Under the pieces are notes generated by a model. That model saw only the letters and a program-made list of their open reading frames with translations, was not told where the DNA came from and made no database searches. Position numbers and translations under genes: made by a program. From Granulicella sp. WH15 (GTDB lineage Bacteria > Acidobacteriota > Terriglobia > Terriglobales > Acidobacteriaceae): 64,000 bases of DNA. Shown here in pieces: positions 38,583 to 47,698 of this stretch. The stretch covers positions 3,596,001 through 3,660,000 of the forward strand of contig NZ_CP042596.1 in assembly GCF_009914315.1 (NCBI RefSeq), in the 5' to 3' direction. How positions within the stretch are numbered: position 1 is the stretch's first letter; every line of letters begins with the position of its first letter.

Positions 38583-39881
38583 TTACTTCCCCACTCCAGC
38601 GACAACCTTCCCTTTGAAGACCACAGCCTTCGTCTTTTTCACCACGGAGATATCCGTCGTCGGATCGCCATCAAGCGCCACGAAGCTGGCCTCTTTGCCC
38701 ACCTCCAGCGTTCCCATATCGCTCCAGCCCGCCAGGGCCGCGCCGTTGATCGTCCCGGCGACCAGCGCCTGCTGCGGTGTTGCGCCGTACTTCACCATCG
38801 TCATCATCTCGTCAAGCACCGTGCCGCCGCCCGGCTCGTACGACATATCAGACCCCGCACACATCTGCGGAGCCATGCCATTCTTCAGCCCCAGCCTGAA
38901 GCTGGGAAAGTGCGTGCCCGCCAGGGCCTTGCCCTTGCGCACAAAGTAGTCCGGCCCGGTCTCTCCGCCCAGCACAATGCTGTCGACGATATACACCGTC
39001 GGGTCCCACCAGACGTGGTGAGCCTTCATATAGTCGACCGCCTCCTGGTTCAGTTCCGAGGCGTGCTCAATCGAGTCCACACCTGCGTGTAGCGCATCGA
39101 GGATCGCGGTCGTATTTTCGTCGTGAGCTGAGACCTTCAGATGCGCCATATGCGCCTGCTCGACGATGACCTTCATCTCCTCAGGAGACAACTGCTCCGC
39201 CGTAGGAGAATCCAGCGGAGAGCCTACACCGCCCGACGCCATGATCTTGATGACCTTCGCGCCGTACTTGATCTGTAGATGCACCGCTTTCTCCGCATCC
39301 TCGGTCGAACTGATGAAGCCCTGCAACGGCGTGTAGTAAGCATCCTGCGGAATCGTCGCCGGATACGAGAAGCTATCGCCATGCCCCGCCGGAATGGAGA
39401 TAGCATGACCGGCAGGCAACACATGCGGTCCCACCACCGTGCCCTCGTCGATAGCATCGGCCAGCGCCACGTCGATGAACCCATCCGACCCCAGCACCCG
39501 CACCCCCACCACGCCGGAGGTGATCGCATACTTCATCGCCTTCTGCGCGCGCAGCGTCTGCAGCCCGTAGGAGACGTTGTTCCCCAGAGCCCTCGGCCCT
39601 GTCCAGAGGTGAATGTGCGAGTCGATGAAGCCCGGCATGACCGTGTACTTCGAAAGATCGACCTCCTCGGCCCCCTGCGGCACGGGCAGCGCGTCTCCGA
39701 TCGCAGAGATCCGCCCGTCGGTCACGATCATCGTCGTCGGCCCCTTCAGCGGATCGGAGGCAGAGGTCATCAGCTTACCGGCACGTACATAAAGAGTCTT
39801 TGAGGGAGGCTCGGCGGCAAAGGCAAAGCCCGTCGTCAAGATGGCGGCAAGAGCAAGTGCAACAGCGGCGTTCCGATTCAT
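38583..39881 (-). CDS. Exported amidohydrolase, dipeptidase/prolidase-like (copy 1)
   Basis: This 432-residue paralogue of the downstream gene has the same superfamily residues: H89/H91 in DSHIH, Lys in KIMASGG, His in SAHDEN and IEHASE, and Asp in AGSDMSY. A signal peptide ends in FAFAAEP. The start at 39881 has AAGGA 9 bases upstream. The two copies are nearly identical through the central barrel but differ in the segment after the first metal site (residues about 94-105) and around residues 155-185, the loops that line the substrate pocket in this family. That pattern suggests divergence in substrate choice after duplication. Confidence 0.88.
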   Translation of the reverse strand: MNRNAAVALALAAILTTGFAFAAEPPSKTLYVRAGKLMTSASDPLKGPTTMIVTDGRISAIGDALPVPQGAEEVDLSKYTVMPGFIDSHIHLWTGPRALGNNVSYGLQTLRAQKAMKYAITSGVVGVRVLGSDGFIDVALADAIDEGTVVGPHVLPAGHAISIPAGHGDSFSYPATIPQDAYYTPLQGFISSTEDAEKAVHLQIKYGAKVIKIMASGGVGSPLDSPTAEQLSPEEMKVIVEQAHMAHLKVSAHDENTTAILDALHAGVDSIEHASELNQEAVDYMKAHHVWWDPTVYIVDSIVLGGETGPDYFVRKGKALAGTHFPSFRLGLKNGMAPQMCAGSDMSYEPGGGTVLDEMMTMVKYGATPQQALVAGTINGAALAGWSDMGTLEVGKEASFVALDGDPTTDISVVKKTKAVVFKGKVVAGVGK

Positions 39882-40296
39882 GGACAAATCCTTAGGTATC
39901 TGCCTGTTCCAATTCAAAGAGGACAGATCCGCAAGCCGAGAAAGCACGCGGATCGGACCTGCACGACGGAAGAAAAAACTCCTCCGCGACGCATCCATCC
40001 AGACAAAGTTTTGATATGCAGAGAGCATACCTCAGAGTGGACGGCAATGAGAAAACCCGCGCCAACTACCGCGCATAGTAGCCATCCTGCGGGTCTGCAC
40101 CCGCCTCCTGATCAGGTTGACATCAGGTTAAATTGGTATTAGAACCTAACCCAGAGCTTAAGCCCTACAATTTGTCTTCGTCCCCTCCGCGCGCCCGAGA
40201 ACCCCTTCCAGGGGAGAACGGCTCGTCTACGCCTGCCGACGTGACCCGCCACTCTTCCCTCCAAACCAGCACAAAGATGGGAGTCTTCCCCTGCCA
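39882..40296. promoter_or_regulatory. Divergent promoter region of two hydrolase runs
   Basis: No gene is supported. TTGACA (40117-40122), a 17-base spacer and TAGAAC (40140-40145) make a candidate promoter for the plus-strand M20 gene. ATCAGGTT occurs twice at 40111-40131. The opposite side must hold the promoter of the tandem amidohydrolases. Confidence 0.4.
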
Positions 40297-41592
40297 ATGA
40301 ACGTTCGTTCTGTGTTGCTTTCACGTCCTGAATCCCGCGGACGCCTCGTTGCTCTCGCCGCCATTCTGCTGCTGCCCTCCGCCGCGGCTATCGCGCAAAC
40401 GCCCGCCCAGACACCCGCCGCGATCCTCGCCCGCCCCGACGTCCAGAAGGCCATGGAGGTCATCAAGGCCAGCGAGCCGCACTTCATCGACGAGCAGGTC
40501 CGCATCAGCGAGATCCCCTCTTCGCCCTTCAAGGAAGACGTCCGCGGTGCGGAACTGGCCCGCCTCTTCAAGGCCGCCGGGCTTGTAAACGTCCGCACCG
40601 ACAAGGCCGGTAACGTCCTCGGCGACCGCCCCGGCACCCAGCCCAAGCCGCACCTGGTTATCGCCGCCCACCTCGACACCGTCTTCCCCCCGGGCACCGA
40701 CTTCCACGTCAAGCGCACCGGCAACATCCTGGCCGGGCCCGGCATCGGCGACGACACTCGCGGCCTCGCCTGCCTGCTCGCCGTCATCCACGCCATGCAG
40801 GAGACCAAGCTCAAGACCACCGGCACCGTCACCTTCGTCGCCAACGTGGGCGAAGAGGGCCAGGGCGACCTGCGAGGCATGAAGGAGCTATTCGGCAACA
40901 CCCTCAAGGACCAGATCGACTACTTCATCTCGGTCGAGCCGGGTCCCGTCGAGCGCGTCTCGAACGGAGCCGTCGGCAGCTACCGTTATAAGGTCACCGT
41001 CACCGGCCCCGGCGGCCACAGCTACGGAGCCTTCGGCCTCGCCAACCCCATCCAGGCCATCAGCCGCATGGGCGCGCACATCGATGAGATGCAGGTTCCC
41101 ACCGATCCCAAGACCACCTTCAACATGGGCACCGTGGGCGGCGGCACCTCGGTCAACTCCATTCCCTTCTCGGCCTGGTTCGAGTACGACGAGCGCTCGC
41201 CCGACAGCAAAGCTCTCGACGCCGTGGACGCGCAGTTCAAGGCCGCGGTCCAGAAGGGTCTCGACGAGGCCAACGCCCGCTGGCACGACAAGGGCAAGCT
41301 CTCGGTCAAGATCGACACCATCGGCGTCCGCCCTGCCGGAACCACCCCGATCGACTCCGACATCGTGCAGATCGCCACCGGCTCCATCGCGGCGCTGGGC
41401 TACGGCAAGGCCGCCTACGGAACCAGCTCCAGCGACTCCAACATCCCCTGGCACATGGGTATTCCGGCAGTAACGCTCGGGGGCGGCGGCAAGTCCACCG
41501 GCGCCCACTCACTGGGCGAGACCGAAGACGTCACCGACTCCTACAAGGGACCACAAAACGCGCTTCTCATCATTCTGTCGATCCTCAAGTGA
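40297..41592 (+). CDS. Exported M20 metallopeptidase
   Basis: This 431-residue M20 exopeptidase has a complete metal site: AHLDTV (H125, D127), GDDTRG (D152/D153), VGEEGQG (E186, E187), and the final His in GAHSLGE. The dimerisation domain contains the usual GPGGHSYGAFG. A signal peptide of about 33 residues (AAAIAQ) sends it to the periplasm. It probably removes residues from peptides or splits dipeptides. It leads a plus-strand run of four hydrolase genes and offers a normal control for the altered M20 protein that follows. Confidence 0.92.
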   Translation: MNVRSVLLSRPESRGRLVALAAILLLPSAAAIAQTPAQTPAAILARPDVQKAMEVIKASEPHFIDEQVRISEIPSSPFKEDVRGAELARLFKAAGLVNVRTDKAGNVLGDRPGTQPKPHLVIAAHLDTVFPPGTDFHVKRTGNILAGPGIGDDTRGLACLLAVIHAMQETKLKTTGTVTFVANVGEEGQGDLRGMKELFGNTLKDQIDYFISVEPGPVERVSNGAVGSYRYKVTVTGPGGHSYGAFGLANPIQAISRMGAHIDEMQVPTDPKTTFNMGTVGGGTSVNSIPFSAWFEYDERSPDSKALDAVDAQFKAAVQKGLDEANARWHDKGKLSVKIDTIGVRPAGTTPIDSDIVQIATGSIAALGYGKAAYGTSSSDSNIPWHMGIPAVTLGGGGKSTGAHSLGETEDVTDSYKGPQNALLIILSILK

Positions 41593-41700
41593 TCCGAACC
41601 CAACCAGCCACGAAGTGAACCAATGCTTCGTGGCTTTATCCTGAACCGGCTTTCTATCCCGCACCTTTCCACGCAGCAAAATCAAACCGCAGGAGACACC

Positions 41701-43221
41701 ATGGAACTGAAGAGCTTCAGCATCAACCGCCGCGAGTTCCTCCAGGGAGCTACCGCCACCGCCGCCGTACTGGCCGCCACCGAAGGCCGCGCCTTCGCCC
41801 AGAACCCCGATATGGCCGCCGTCGTCGCGCAGATCGCCACGCAGCACGACGCCACCGTCAAGATCCTTCAGGACTGGATCGCCCTACCCTCCATCGCCGC
41901 CGAGAACCGCAACTACCCCGAAGGCCCCGAGTACATGGCCAAGCTCGCCCGCGAGGCCGGTTTCCAGCACGTCGAGGTCGTCCCCACCGCCGGTAAGTCC
42001 GGCGTCTTCGCCACGCTGGACGCGGGCGCGCCCACATGGCTGGCCATCTACTTCATGTACGACGTCAAGCAGTTCGACCCGAAGGAGTGGTCCTCTCCTC
42101 CGCTCGAGGCCAAGCTCGTCGACAAGCCCGGCATCGGCAAGTGCATCGTCGGCCGCGGAGCCACCAACTCCAAGGGCCCTGAGACCGCCGTTCTCGCCGC
42201 CCTGCACGCCTTCAAGGCCTCCGGCAAGAAGCTGCCGGTCAACATAGTCCTTATCTGCGAGGGTGAAGAGGAGATCGCCTCGCCCAACTTCCACGAGATC
42301 GTCTTCAAGTCCGAGGTCGAGGCCGCGCTCAAGAAGTGCGTCGGCGTCATGATCCCACTCGGCAGCCAGTCTCTCGACGGCTCGGTCGAGATCAATCTCG
42401 GAGCCAAGGGCGTGGCCGAGCTGGAGCTGGTCTCGAGCGGCGAGAAGTGGGGCCGCGGTCCCAAGCACGACGTCCACTCCAGTCTCGAAGCGCAGGTGGA
42501 CAGCCCCGTCTGGCACCTCATCCAGGCTCTCAACACCCTCGTCAAACCCGACGGCCACACCCCTGCCGTCGAGGGCTTCCTCGACAAGGTCCGCCCCCTG
42601 AGCGCGACCGAGAAGAAGATCATCGAGGATGCCATCCCCCGCCGCAGCGAGGAGGGCAGCAAGAAGGCCCTCGGCGTCGAGCACTGGTTCAACGACGAGT
42701 CCTGGCACGACTCGCTCTACCGCCTGGTCGGCCAGCCCACCATCAACATCGAAGGCCTGGTCGCGGGCTACACCGGACCCGGCGGCAAGACCATCCTGCC
42801 CCACCGCGCCGTCGCCAAGATCGACATGCGCCTGGTCCCCGACATGACCGCCAAGGGCACCGTCGAGCTGCTCAAGGCCCACCTCGCCAAGCACGGCTTC
42901 GGCGACATCGAGGTCAACATGTCCGGCGGCTACGACCCCACCGAGACCGACCCCAACTCCAAGCTGGTCAAGGCCCAGATCGCCGCCTACCGCAAGGCGG
43001 GCATCGACCCGCTGGTCTGGCCGCGTCTGGCTGGCTCGTGGCCCGGCGTCACCTTCACCGGAGCGCCGCTCCACCTCGCCGCCGGTCAGTTCGGCCTGGG
43101 CCACGGCGACGGAGCCCACGCCCCGGACGAGTACTGGGTCATCGACTCGGCCAACCCCAAGGTCGCGGGCATGGACGGAGCCGTAAAATCCTACGTCGAG
43201 TTCTTCTACTCGTTAGCCTAA
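41701..43221 (+). CDS. Tat-exported M20-like protein with altered metal site
   Basis: This 506-residue M20-like protein starts at 41701 (AGGAG 7 bases upstream) and opens with a twin-arginine signal, NRREFLQ, so it is exported folded. As in the lipoprotein at 33360, the HxD ligand pair reads FMYD (118-121, Met119 for His) and the bridging-Asp motif reads TNSKG (155-159). The glutamates EGEEE (187-191) and the late His (GDGAHAPDEY) are kept, as are the WGRGP and DSPVW segments shared by both. The same substitutions in two diverged paralogues argue for a real subfamily, not decay. Tat export suggests a cofactor is loaded in the cytoplasm. Confidence 0.87.
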   Translation: MELKSFSINRREFLQGATATAAVLAATEGRAFAQNPDMAAVVAQIATQHDATVKILQDWIALPSIAAENRNYPEGPEYMAKLAREAGFQHVEVVPTAGKSGVFATLDAGAPTWLAIYFMYDVKQFDPKEWSSPPLEAKLVDKPGIGKCIVGRGATNSKGPETAVLAALHAFKASGKKLPVNIVLICEGEEEIASPNFHEIVFKSEVEAALKKCVGVMIPLGSQSLDGSVEINLGAKGVAELELVSSGEKWGRGPKHDVHSSLEAQVDSPVWHLIQALNTLVKPDGHTPAVEGFLDKVRPLSATEKKIIEDAIPRRSEEGSKKALGVEHWFNDESWHDSLYRLVGQPTINIEGLVAGYTGPGGKTILPHRAVAKIDMRLVPDMTAKGTVELLKAHLAKHGFGDIEVNMSGGYDPTETDPNSKLVKAQIAAYRKAGIDPLVWPRLAGSWPGVTFTGAPLHLAAGQFGLGHGDGAHAPDEYWVIDSANPKVAGMDGAVKSYVEFFYSLA

Positions 43222-43239
43222 AATCACAACAACCACGGG

Positions 43240-43270
43240 CCCCATTCAGCATCGTCATCGCTGAATGGGG
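43240..43270 (+). terminator. Terminator after the Tat-exported M20-like gene
   Basis: CCCCATTCAGC pairs with GCTGAATGGGG and is followed by TCTTT. Confidence 0.75.
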
Positions 43271-43321
43271 TCTTTGTGAAGCAAAGTCTTCTTCAACCTG
43301 CTGCCTCCCCCAAAGGACTCC

Positions 43322-45550
43322 ATGCGCAAACTCACCGCCGCCCTCACGCTCCTTTCGACCACCGCCTTCGCCCAGGCTCCTGTGGCCCCAACCGCGCCGC
43401 TTCGCGGCTACACGCCCGAGCACTCCACGCAGGAACTTTCCTGGGAGCAGAAGTACCGCGCCATCCCCGACGCCGCCCGCGTCCGCGAGAACATGCGCCG
43501 CCTCTCCGCGCGTCCGCACCACGTCGGCTCGCCCTATGACAAGGACAATGCCGAGTGGATCCTCGCCCAGCTCAAGAGCTACGGCCTCGACGCCAAGATC
43601 GAGGAGTTCACGACTCTCTTTCCCACTCCAAAATCGCGTCACCTTGAGCTTCTCGGCCCCACCAAGTTTGTAGCCAAGCTGGACGAGCCGGTCCTCTCCA
43701 TCGACCCAACAACCAACCAGAAAGCCGAGCAGCTCCCCACCTACAACGCCTACTCCGCCGACGGCGACGTCACCGCTCCGCTCGTCTACGTCAACTACGG
43801 CGCGCCCTCCGACTACGAGGAGCTGGAGCGCATGGGCGTCTCGGTCAAGGGAGCCATCGTGCTGGCCCGCTACGGCCAGACCTGGCGCGGCATCAAACCC
43901 AAGCTAGCCGCCCAGCACGGCGCAGTCGGCTGCCTCATCTTCTCCGACCCCCAGCAGGACGGCTACGGGCAGGGCGGCACCTTCCCCGACGGCCCCATGC
44001 GGCCAGCCGACGGCGCCCAGCGCGGCTCGGTCCTCGATCTCCCCGTGCAGCCCGGTGATCCCCAGTCGCCCAACGTCGGAGCGACTGCCAGCACCAAGCT
44101 CCTCCCGCTTGACCAGGTCACCTCAATGATGAAGATCCCGGTCATGCCCATCTCCTACGCCGACGCGACGCCGCTCCTCAAGGCCCTCGGCGGCCAGGTC
44201 GTCCCGGCCTCCTGGCGCGGCGGCCTGCCCATCACCTACCGCTCCGGCCCCAGCGAGGTCAAGGCCCACTTCTCGCTCGCCTTCAACTGGGACCGCAAGC
44301 CCCTCTACGACGTCGTGGCCACGATCCCCGGCGCGACCTATCCCGACCAGTGGGTCGTGCGCGGCAACCACCACGACGCCTGGGTCAACGGAGCGGAAGA
44401 CCCGCTGAGCGGAGCCAGCGCCGAGCTGGAAGAGGCGCGCGGTCTGGGCGAGCTGCTCAAGCAGGGCTGGAAGCCCGCCCGCACCATCATCTACACCTGG
44501 TGGGACGGCGAAGAGCCGGGCCTCCTCGGTTCGACCGAGTGGGTCGAAGCCCACGCCGATGAGCTGAAGCAGCACGCCGTCGCCTACTTCAACTCCGACG
44601 GCAACAGCCGCGGCTTCTTCCGCGCCGAGGGCACGCACTCGCTCGAGGCCTTCATCGACGGCGTCACCAAGGACATCGAAGACCCCGAAACCAAAATGTC
44701 CGTCTGGAAGCGCGCCCGTCTCGCCTCCACTGCCCGCGCCACACCGGAGCTTCGCGCCGCGCTACGTGGCCACGGCGACACCGCCATCCCCGCTCTCGGC
44801 TCCGGCTCCGACTACACCGCCTTCATCGACCACCTCGGCATCGCCAGCCTCAACATCGGCTTCGGCGGTGAAGACGTGGGCGGCGGCCAGTACCACTCCA
44901 TCTACGACGACTTTTACTGGTATTCGCACTTCATGGATACCGACTTCGTCTACGGCCGCGCGCTCGCCCAGACGGCCGGAATCATGTCCATCCGCATGGC
45001 CGACGCCGACGTCGTCCCCTACCAGTTCAACGACTTCGCCGACACCATCCACACCTACGTCTCCGAGGTAAAGAAGCTGGCCGACACCATCCGCACCGCC
45101 ACCCGCGAGCGCAACGCCGACATCGCCGACGGCGTCTACAAGGCCCTCTACGATCCCAAGAAGACGATGGTGCCGCCGTCTGTCGAGAAGGTTGCGCCCT
45201 ACCTGAACTTCGCCCCGCTCGACCAGGCATCCGACGACCTGACCGCCGCCGCAGCAGCCTACGAGAAGGCCTTCATGGCTCATCCCAACCCGTCCGTTAA
45301 CACGCAGCTCATGCAGTCCGACCGCGTCCTCATCGACCCGGCTGGCCTGCCCAACCGCCCCTGGTTCCAGAACATGATCTACGCGCCCGGCTTCTACACC
45401 GGCTACGGCGTCAAAACACTGCCCATGGTCCGCGAGGCCATCGAGCAGAAGGACTGGGACTCCGTCGATAACGCCATCACCCGTACCGCCGCAGCGGTCG
45501 AGCGTGAGGTCGCGGTCCTCAAGGCCGCCACCCAGGCACTCGGCAACTAA
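43322..45550 (+). CDS. Exported M28 peptidase (glutamate carboxypeptidase II-like)
   Basis: This 742-residue protein has the full glutamate carboxypeptidase II plan: a signal peptide (AFAQ), a protease-associated domain at about 140-290, the M28 zinc peptidase, and a transferrin-receptor-like dimerisation domain at the end. The di-zinc site is complete: NHHDAW (His350), EDPLSGAS, WDGEEPG with the catalytic Glu pair, FNSDGN, and QYHSIYDD. Relatives remove C-terminal Glu/Asp or other residues from peptides. AAAGGA precedes the ATG. It lies between terminators, so it is probably transcribed alone or by partial read-through. Confidence 0.93.
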   Translation: MRKLTAALTLLSTTAFAQAPVAPTAPLRGYTPEHSTQELSWEQKYRAIPDAARVRENMRRLSARPHHVGSPYDKDNAEWILAQLKSYGLDAKIEEFTTLFPTPKSRHLELLGPTKFVAKLDEPVLSIDPTTNQKAEQLPTYNAYSADGDVTAPLVYVNYGAPSDYEELERMGVSVKGAIVLARYGQTWRGIKPKLAAQHGAVGCLIFSDPQQDGYGQGGTFPDGPMRPADGAQRGSVLDLPVQPGDPQSPNVGATASTKLLPLDQVTSMMKIPVMPISYADATPLLKALGGQVVPASWRGGLPITYRSGPSEVKAHFSLAFNWDRKPLYDVVATIPGATYPDQWVVRGNHHDAWVNGAEDPLSGASAELEEARGLGELLKQGWKPARTIIYTWWDGEEPGLLGSTEWVEAHADELKQHAVAYFNSDGNSRGFFRAEGTHSLEAFIDGVTKDIEDPETKMSVWKRARLASTARATPELRAALRGHGDTAIPALGSGSDYTAFIDHLGIASLNIGFGGEDVGGGQYHSIYDDFYWYSHFMDTDFVYGRALAQTAGIMSIRMADADVVPYQFNDFADTIHTYVSEVKKLADTIRTATRERNADIADGVYKALYDPKKTMVPPSVEKVAPYLNFAPLDQASDDLTAAAAAYEKAFMAHPNPSVNTQLMQSDRVLIDPAGLPNRPWFQNMIYAPGFYTGYGVKTLPMVREAIEQKDWDSVDNAITRTAAAVEREVAVLKAATQALGN

Positions 45551-45567
45551 GCAACAACGGAAGCACG

Positions 45568-45604
45568 AAAACCCCATGTCTCGACTCAGAGGCATGGGGT
45601 TTTT
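45568..45604 (+). terminator. Rho-independent terminator after the M28 gene
   Basis: AAACCCCATG and CATGGGGTTTTT form the stem and T-run. The central 30 bases match the hairpin at 3080-3109 with a compensatory pair change. Confidence 0.85.
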
Positions 45605-45695
45605 CATTATGCACACCTTACAACCGCTTCCCGAGTTATTCTGAAGTCACATCCCCACAACTCAGTTCCATTGGTTACTTCCTAAGGAGTGCTCC

Positions 45696-47354
45696 ATGAA
45701 CGCAAGACACCTCTCTCTCGGCCTGCTCGCAGCGATCGCCGTTCAGGCGACAGCACAGGCCCCGGCTACTGCACCAGTCGACCCCATCAAGCAGCAGATC
45801 CTCAAAGAGGTCCAGGGCAACGCCAAGCTCGTACAGGTCATGAACGACACCATCTTCAGCTTCGGCGAGCTGGGCTTCCAGGAGTTCGAGACCTCCAAGT
45901 ACCTCGTCGACATCCTCGAGAAGAACGGCTTCACCGTGGAAAAAGGCATCGCGGGCATCCCCACCGCCTTCATGGCCACATGGACCAACGGCACCGGCGG
46001 CCCCACCATCGCTCTCGGCTCGGATATCGACTGCATCCCCCAGGCCTCGCAGAAGCCCGGCGTCGCCTACCACGACCCCATCATCCCCGGCGCTCCCGGC
46101 CACGGCGAAGGCCACAACTCCGGCAACGTGGTCAACATCGTCGGCGCTCTCGCGGTCAAAGACGTCATGATTAAGAACCACATCCCGGGCACCATCAAGA
46201 TCTGGCCCGGCGTAGCCGAAGAGCTGGTCGGCACCAAGGCTTACTACGTCCGCGACGGCTACTTCAAGGGCGTCGATGACGTCCTCTTCTCGCACGTCGG
46301 CGACAACCTGGGCACCTCTTACGGCGGCTTCACCAACAACGGCCTCGTCTCCATCCAGTACAACTTCCACGGCGAGTCCGCCCACGCCGCCGGTGCTCCC
46401 TGGCGCGGCCGCTCCGCCGTCGATGCCGTCGAACTGATGGACGTGGGCTGGAACTTCCGCCGCGAGCACCTGCGCCTGCAACAGCGTTCGCACTACGTCA
46501 TCACCAACGGCGGCGACCAGCCCAACGTCGTCCCCCAGACCGCTTCCGTCTGGTACTACTTCCGCGAGGCCGACTACGAACACATCAAGGGCCTCTGGGA
46601 CGCCGGTAACGACATGGCCAAGGGAGCGGCGCTCATGACCAAGACCACCTGGGATTCGACCCTGCTGGGCACCGCCTGGCCGGGCCACTTCAACAAGGCC
46701 ATCGCCGAGGACTCCACCGCCAATGCCAAGCTGGTCGGCCTGCCCAAGTGGTCGGACGACGACCAGACGCTGGCCAAGGCTATCCAAAAGGAGCTGAAGG
46801 TTCCCGAGAAGGGCCTGGCCGTGAAGCTCGACGAGCTGAAGCCCGCAGCCGATCCTGAGAAGTTCTACGGCGGCGGTTCGGACGATATTGGTGACATTAG
46901 CTGGGCCGTGCCGACCATCGTACTGCGTTATCCGGCCAACATCCCCAACATGCCCGGCCACAACTGGGCCAACGCCATCGCCATGGCCACGCCTATCGCG
47001 CACAAGGGCGTGCTGGCCGGAGCCGAGGTGCAGGCGCTCAACCTCTACGACCTGATGACCAAGCCGGAGCTGCGCAAAGCGGCTAAGGAGTACTACGACA
47101 ACGTCCAGACTAAGGACGTGAAGTACATCCCCTTCGTCCGCGCCACGGACAAACCGGCCATCTGGCTCAACAAGGCCACGATGGACAAGTACCGGCCCGA
47201 GATGAAGAAGTACTACTACGACTCGACCAAGTACTCCACGTACCTCGAGCAGCTCGGCATCAAGTACCCCACGGTCCGCGACGCCAACACTCCGGCCGCT
47301 CCGGCAGCCGCCACCAGCGAGGACGAGGACGACAGCGGCAGCTCGATCCGCTAA
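45696..47354 (+). CDS. Exported AbgB-like M20D hydrolase, Cys ligand replaced by Glu
   Basis: This 552-residue protein aligns with the AbgB-like M20D hydrolases, including the one at 35675, through SFGELGFQE, GSDIDCIP, GVAEELVGT, and GESAHAAGAPWRGRSA. Where the family has the metal-binding HGCGHN, this protein has HGEGHN (136-141), so Glu138 stands for Cys. LHWHPGD has also become LFSHVGD. The C-terminus carries about 70 extra residues ending in an acidic Ser-rich tail. A signal peptide (QATAQA) is present and AAGGAG lies 8 bases before the ATG. It could be an active variant using a carboxylate ligand. Confidence 0.88.
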   Translation: MNARHLSLGLLAAIAVQATAQAPATAPVDPIKQQILKEVQGNAKLVQVMNDTIFSFGELGFQEFETSKYLVDILEKNGFTVEKGIAGIPTAFMATWTNGTGGPTIALGSDIDCIPQASQKPGVAYHDPIIPGAPGHGEGHNSGNVVNIVGALAVKDVMIKNHIPGTIKIWPGVAEELVGTKAYYVRDGYFKGVDDVLFSHVGDNLGTSYGGFTNNGLVSIQYNFHGESAHAAGAPWRGRSAVDAVELMDVGWNFRREHLRLQQRSHYVITNGGDQPNVVPQTASVWYYFREADYEHIKGLWDAGNDMAKGAALMTKTTWDSTLLGTAWPGHFNKAIAEDSTANAKLVGLPKWSDDDQTLAKAIQKELKVPEKGLAVKLDELKPAADPEKFYGGGSDDIGDISWAVPTIVLRYPANIPNMPGHNWANAIAMATPIAHKGVLAGAEVQALNLYDLMTKPELRKAAKEYYDNVQTKDVKYIPFVRATDKPAIWLNKATMDKYRPEMKKYYYDSTKYSTYLEQLGIKYPTVRDANTPAAPAAATSEDEDDSGSSIR

Positions 47355-47371
47355 CGTCCGCAACAACCACC

Positions 47372-47407
47372 AAAGAGGAGATGCCCACAAGGCACCTCCT
47401 CTTTTTT
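47372..47407 (+). terminator. Rho-independent terminator after the AbgB-like gene
   Basis: AAAGAGGAG-TGCC pairs with GGCA-CTCCTCTTT, followed by a run of six T. Confidence 0.85.
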
Positions 47408-47417
47408 GCTTTTGCCC

Positions 47418-47646
47418 GTTCTTTTGGTTGTCATTCAGGAGCGAAGCGGAGGAATCTGCTTCTGTCTTTGCTGTTGCCGTTGCTTCTGAGGTAGGTCCGG
47501 GCTTTAGCCCGGACATTAAAACTCGCCCCAGACGCGGGCTTTAGCCCCCGGGGTATGCTTTCTTCACTCGGCCACAGAAGCAACAGCAAAAGCGCCCTAA
47601 CGCCGGGCGGGCGGCACTTCGTGCTGTTCTCAACGCTACGCGTAAA
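47418..47646. repeat. Dispersed intergenic repeat, copy C
   Basis: Modules in order: GTTCTTTTGGTTGTCATTCAGG with GAGCGAAGCGGAGGAATC; GCCGTTGCTTCTGAGGTAGGT; the CCGGGCTTTAGCCCGG core; GACGCGGGCTTTAGCCCC with GGTATGCTTTCTT; AGAAGCAACAGCAAAAGCGCC; and CGCCGGGCGGGCGGCACTT. The order and sequence match copy D at 63124 almost throughout. It fills the space between a plus-strand terminator and the minus-strand terminator at 47653. Confidence 0.8.
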
Positions 47647-47652
47647 GACAAA

Positions 47653-47683
47653 AAGGGGAGACGCTCAAAGAGCGTCTCCCCTT
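47653..47683 (-). terminator. Terminator of the M14 gene
   Basis: AAGGGGAGACGCT forms a perfect 13-bp stem around a 5-base loop, and TTTTTGTC follows on the minus strand. Confidence 0.85.
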
Positions 47684-47698
47684 CTTACAACCAACAAC

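Noticed and set aside
41884..43119. 411-codon minus-strand frame opposite the Tat-exported M20-like gene
   Set aside because: Shadow frame; Gly/Asp/Leu-rich with no domain.
45675..47516. 613-codon minus-strand frame opposite the AbgB-like gene
   Set aside because: It is antisense to a well-supported gene and runs into the dispersed repeat; composition is typical of a GC-rich shadow.
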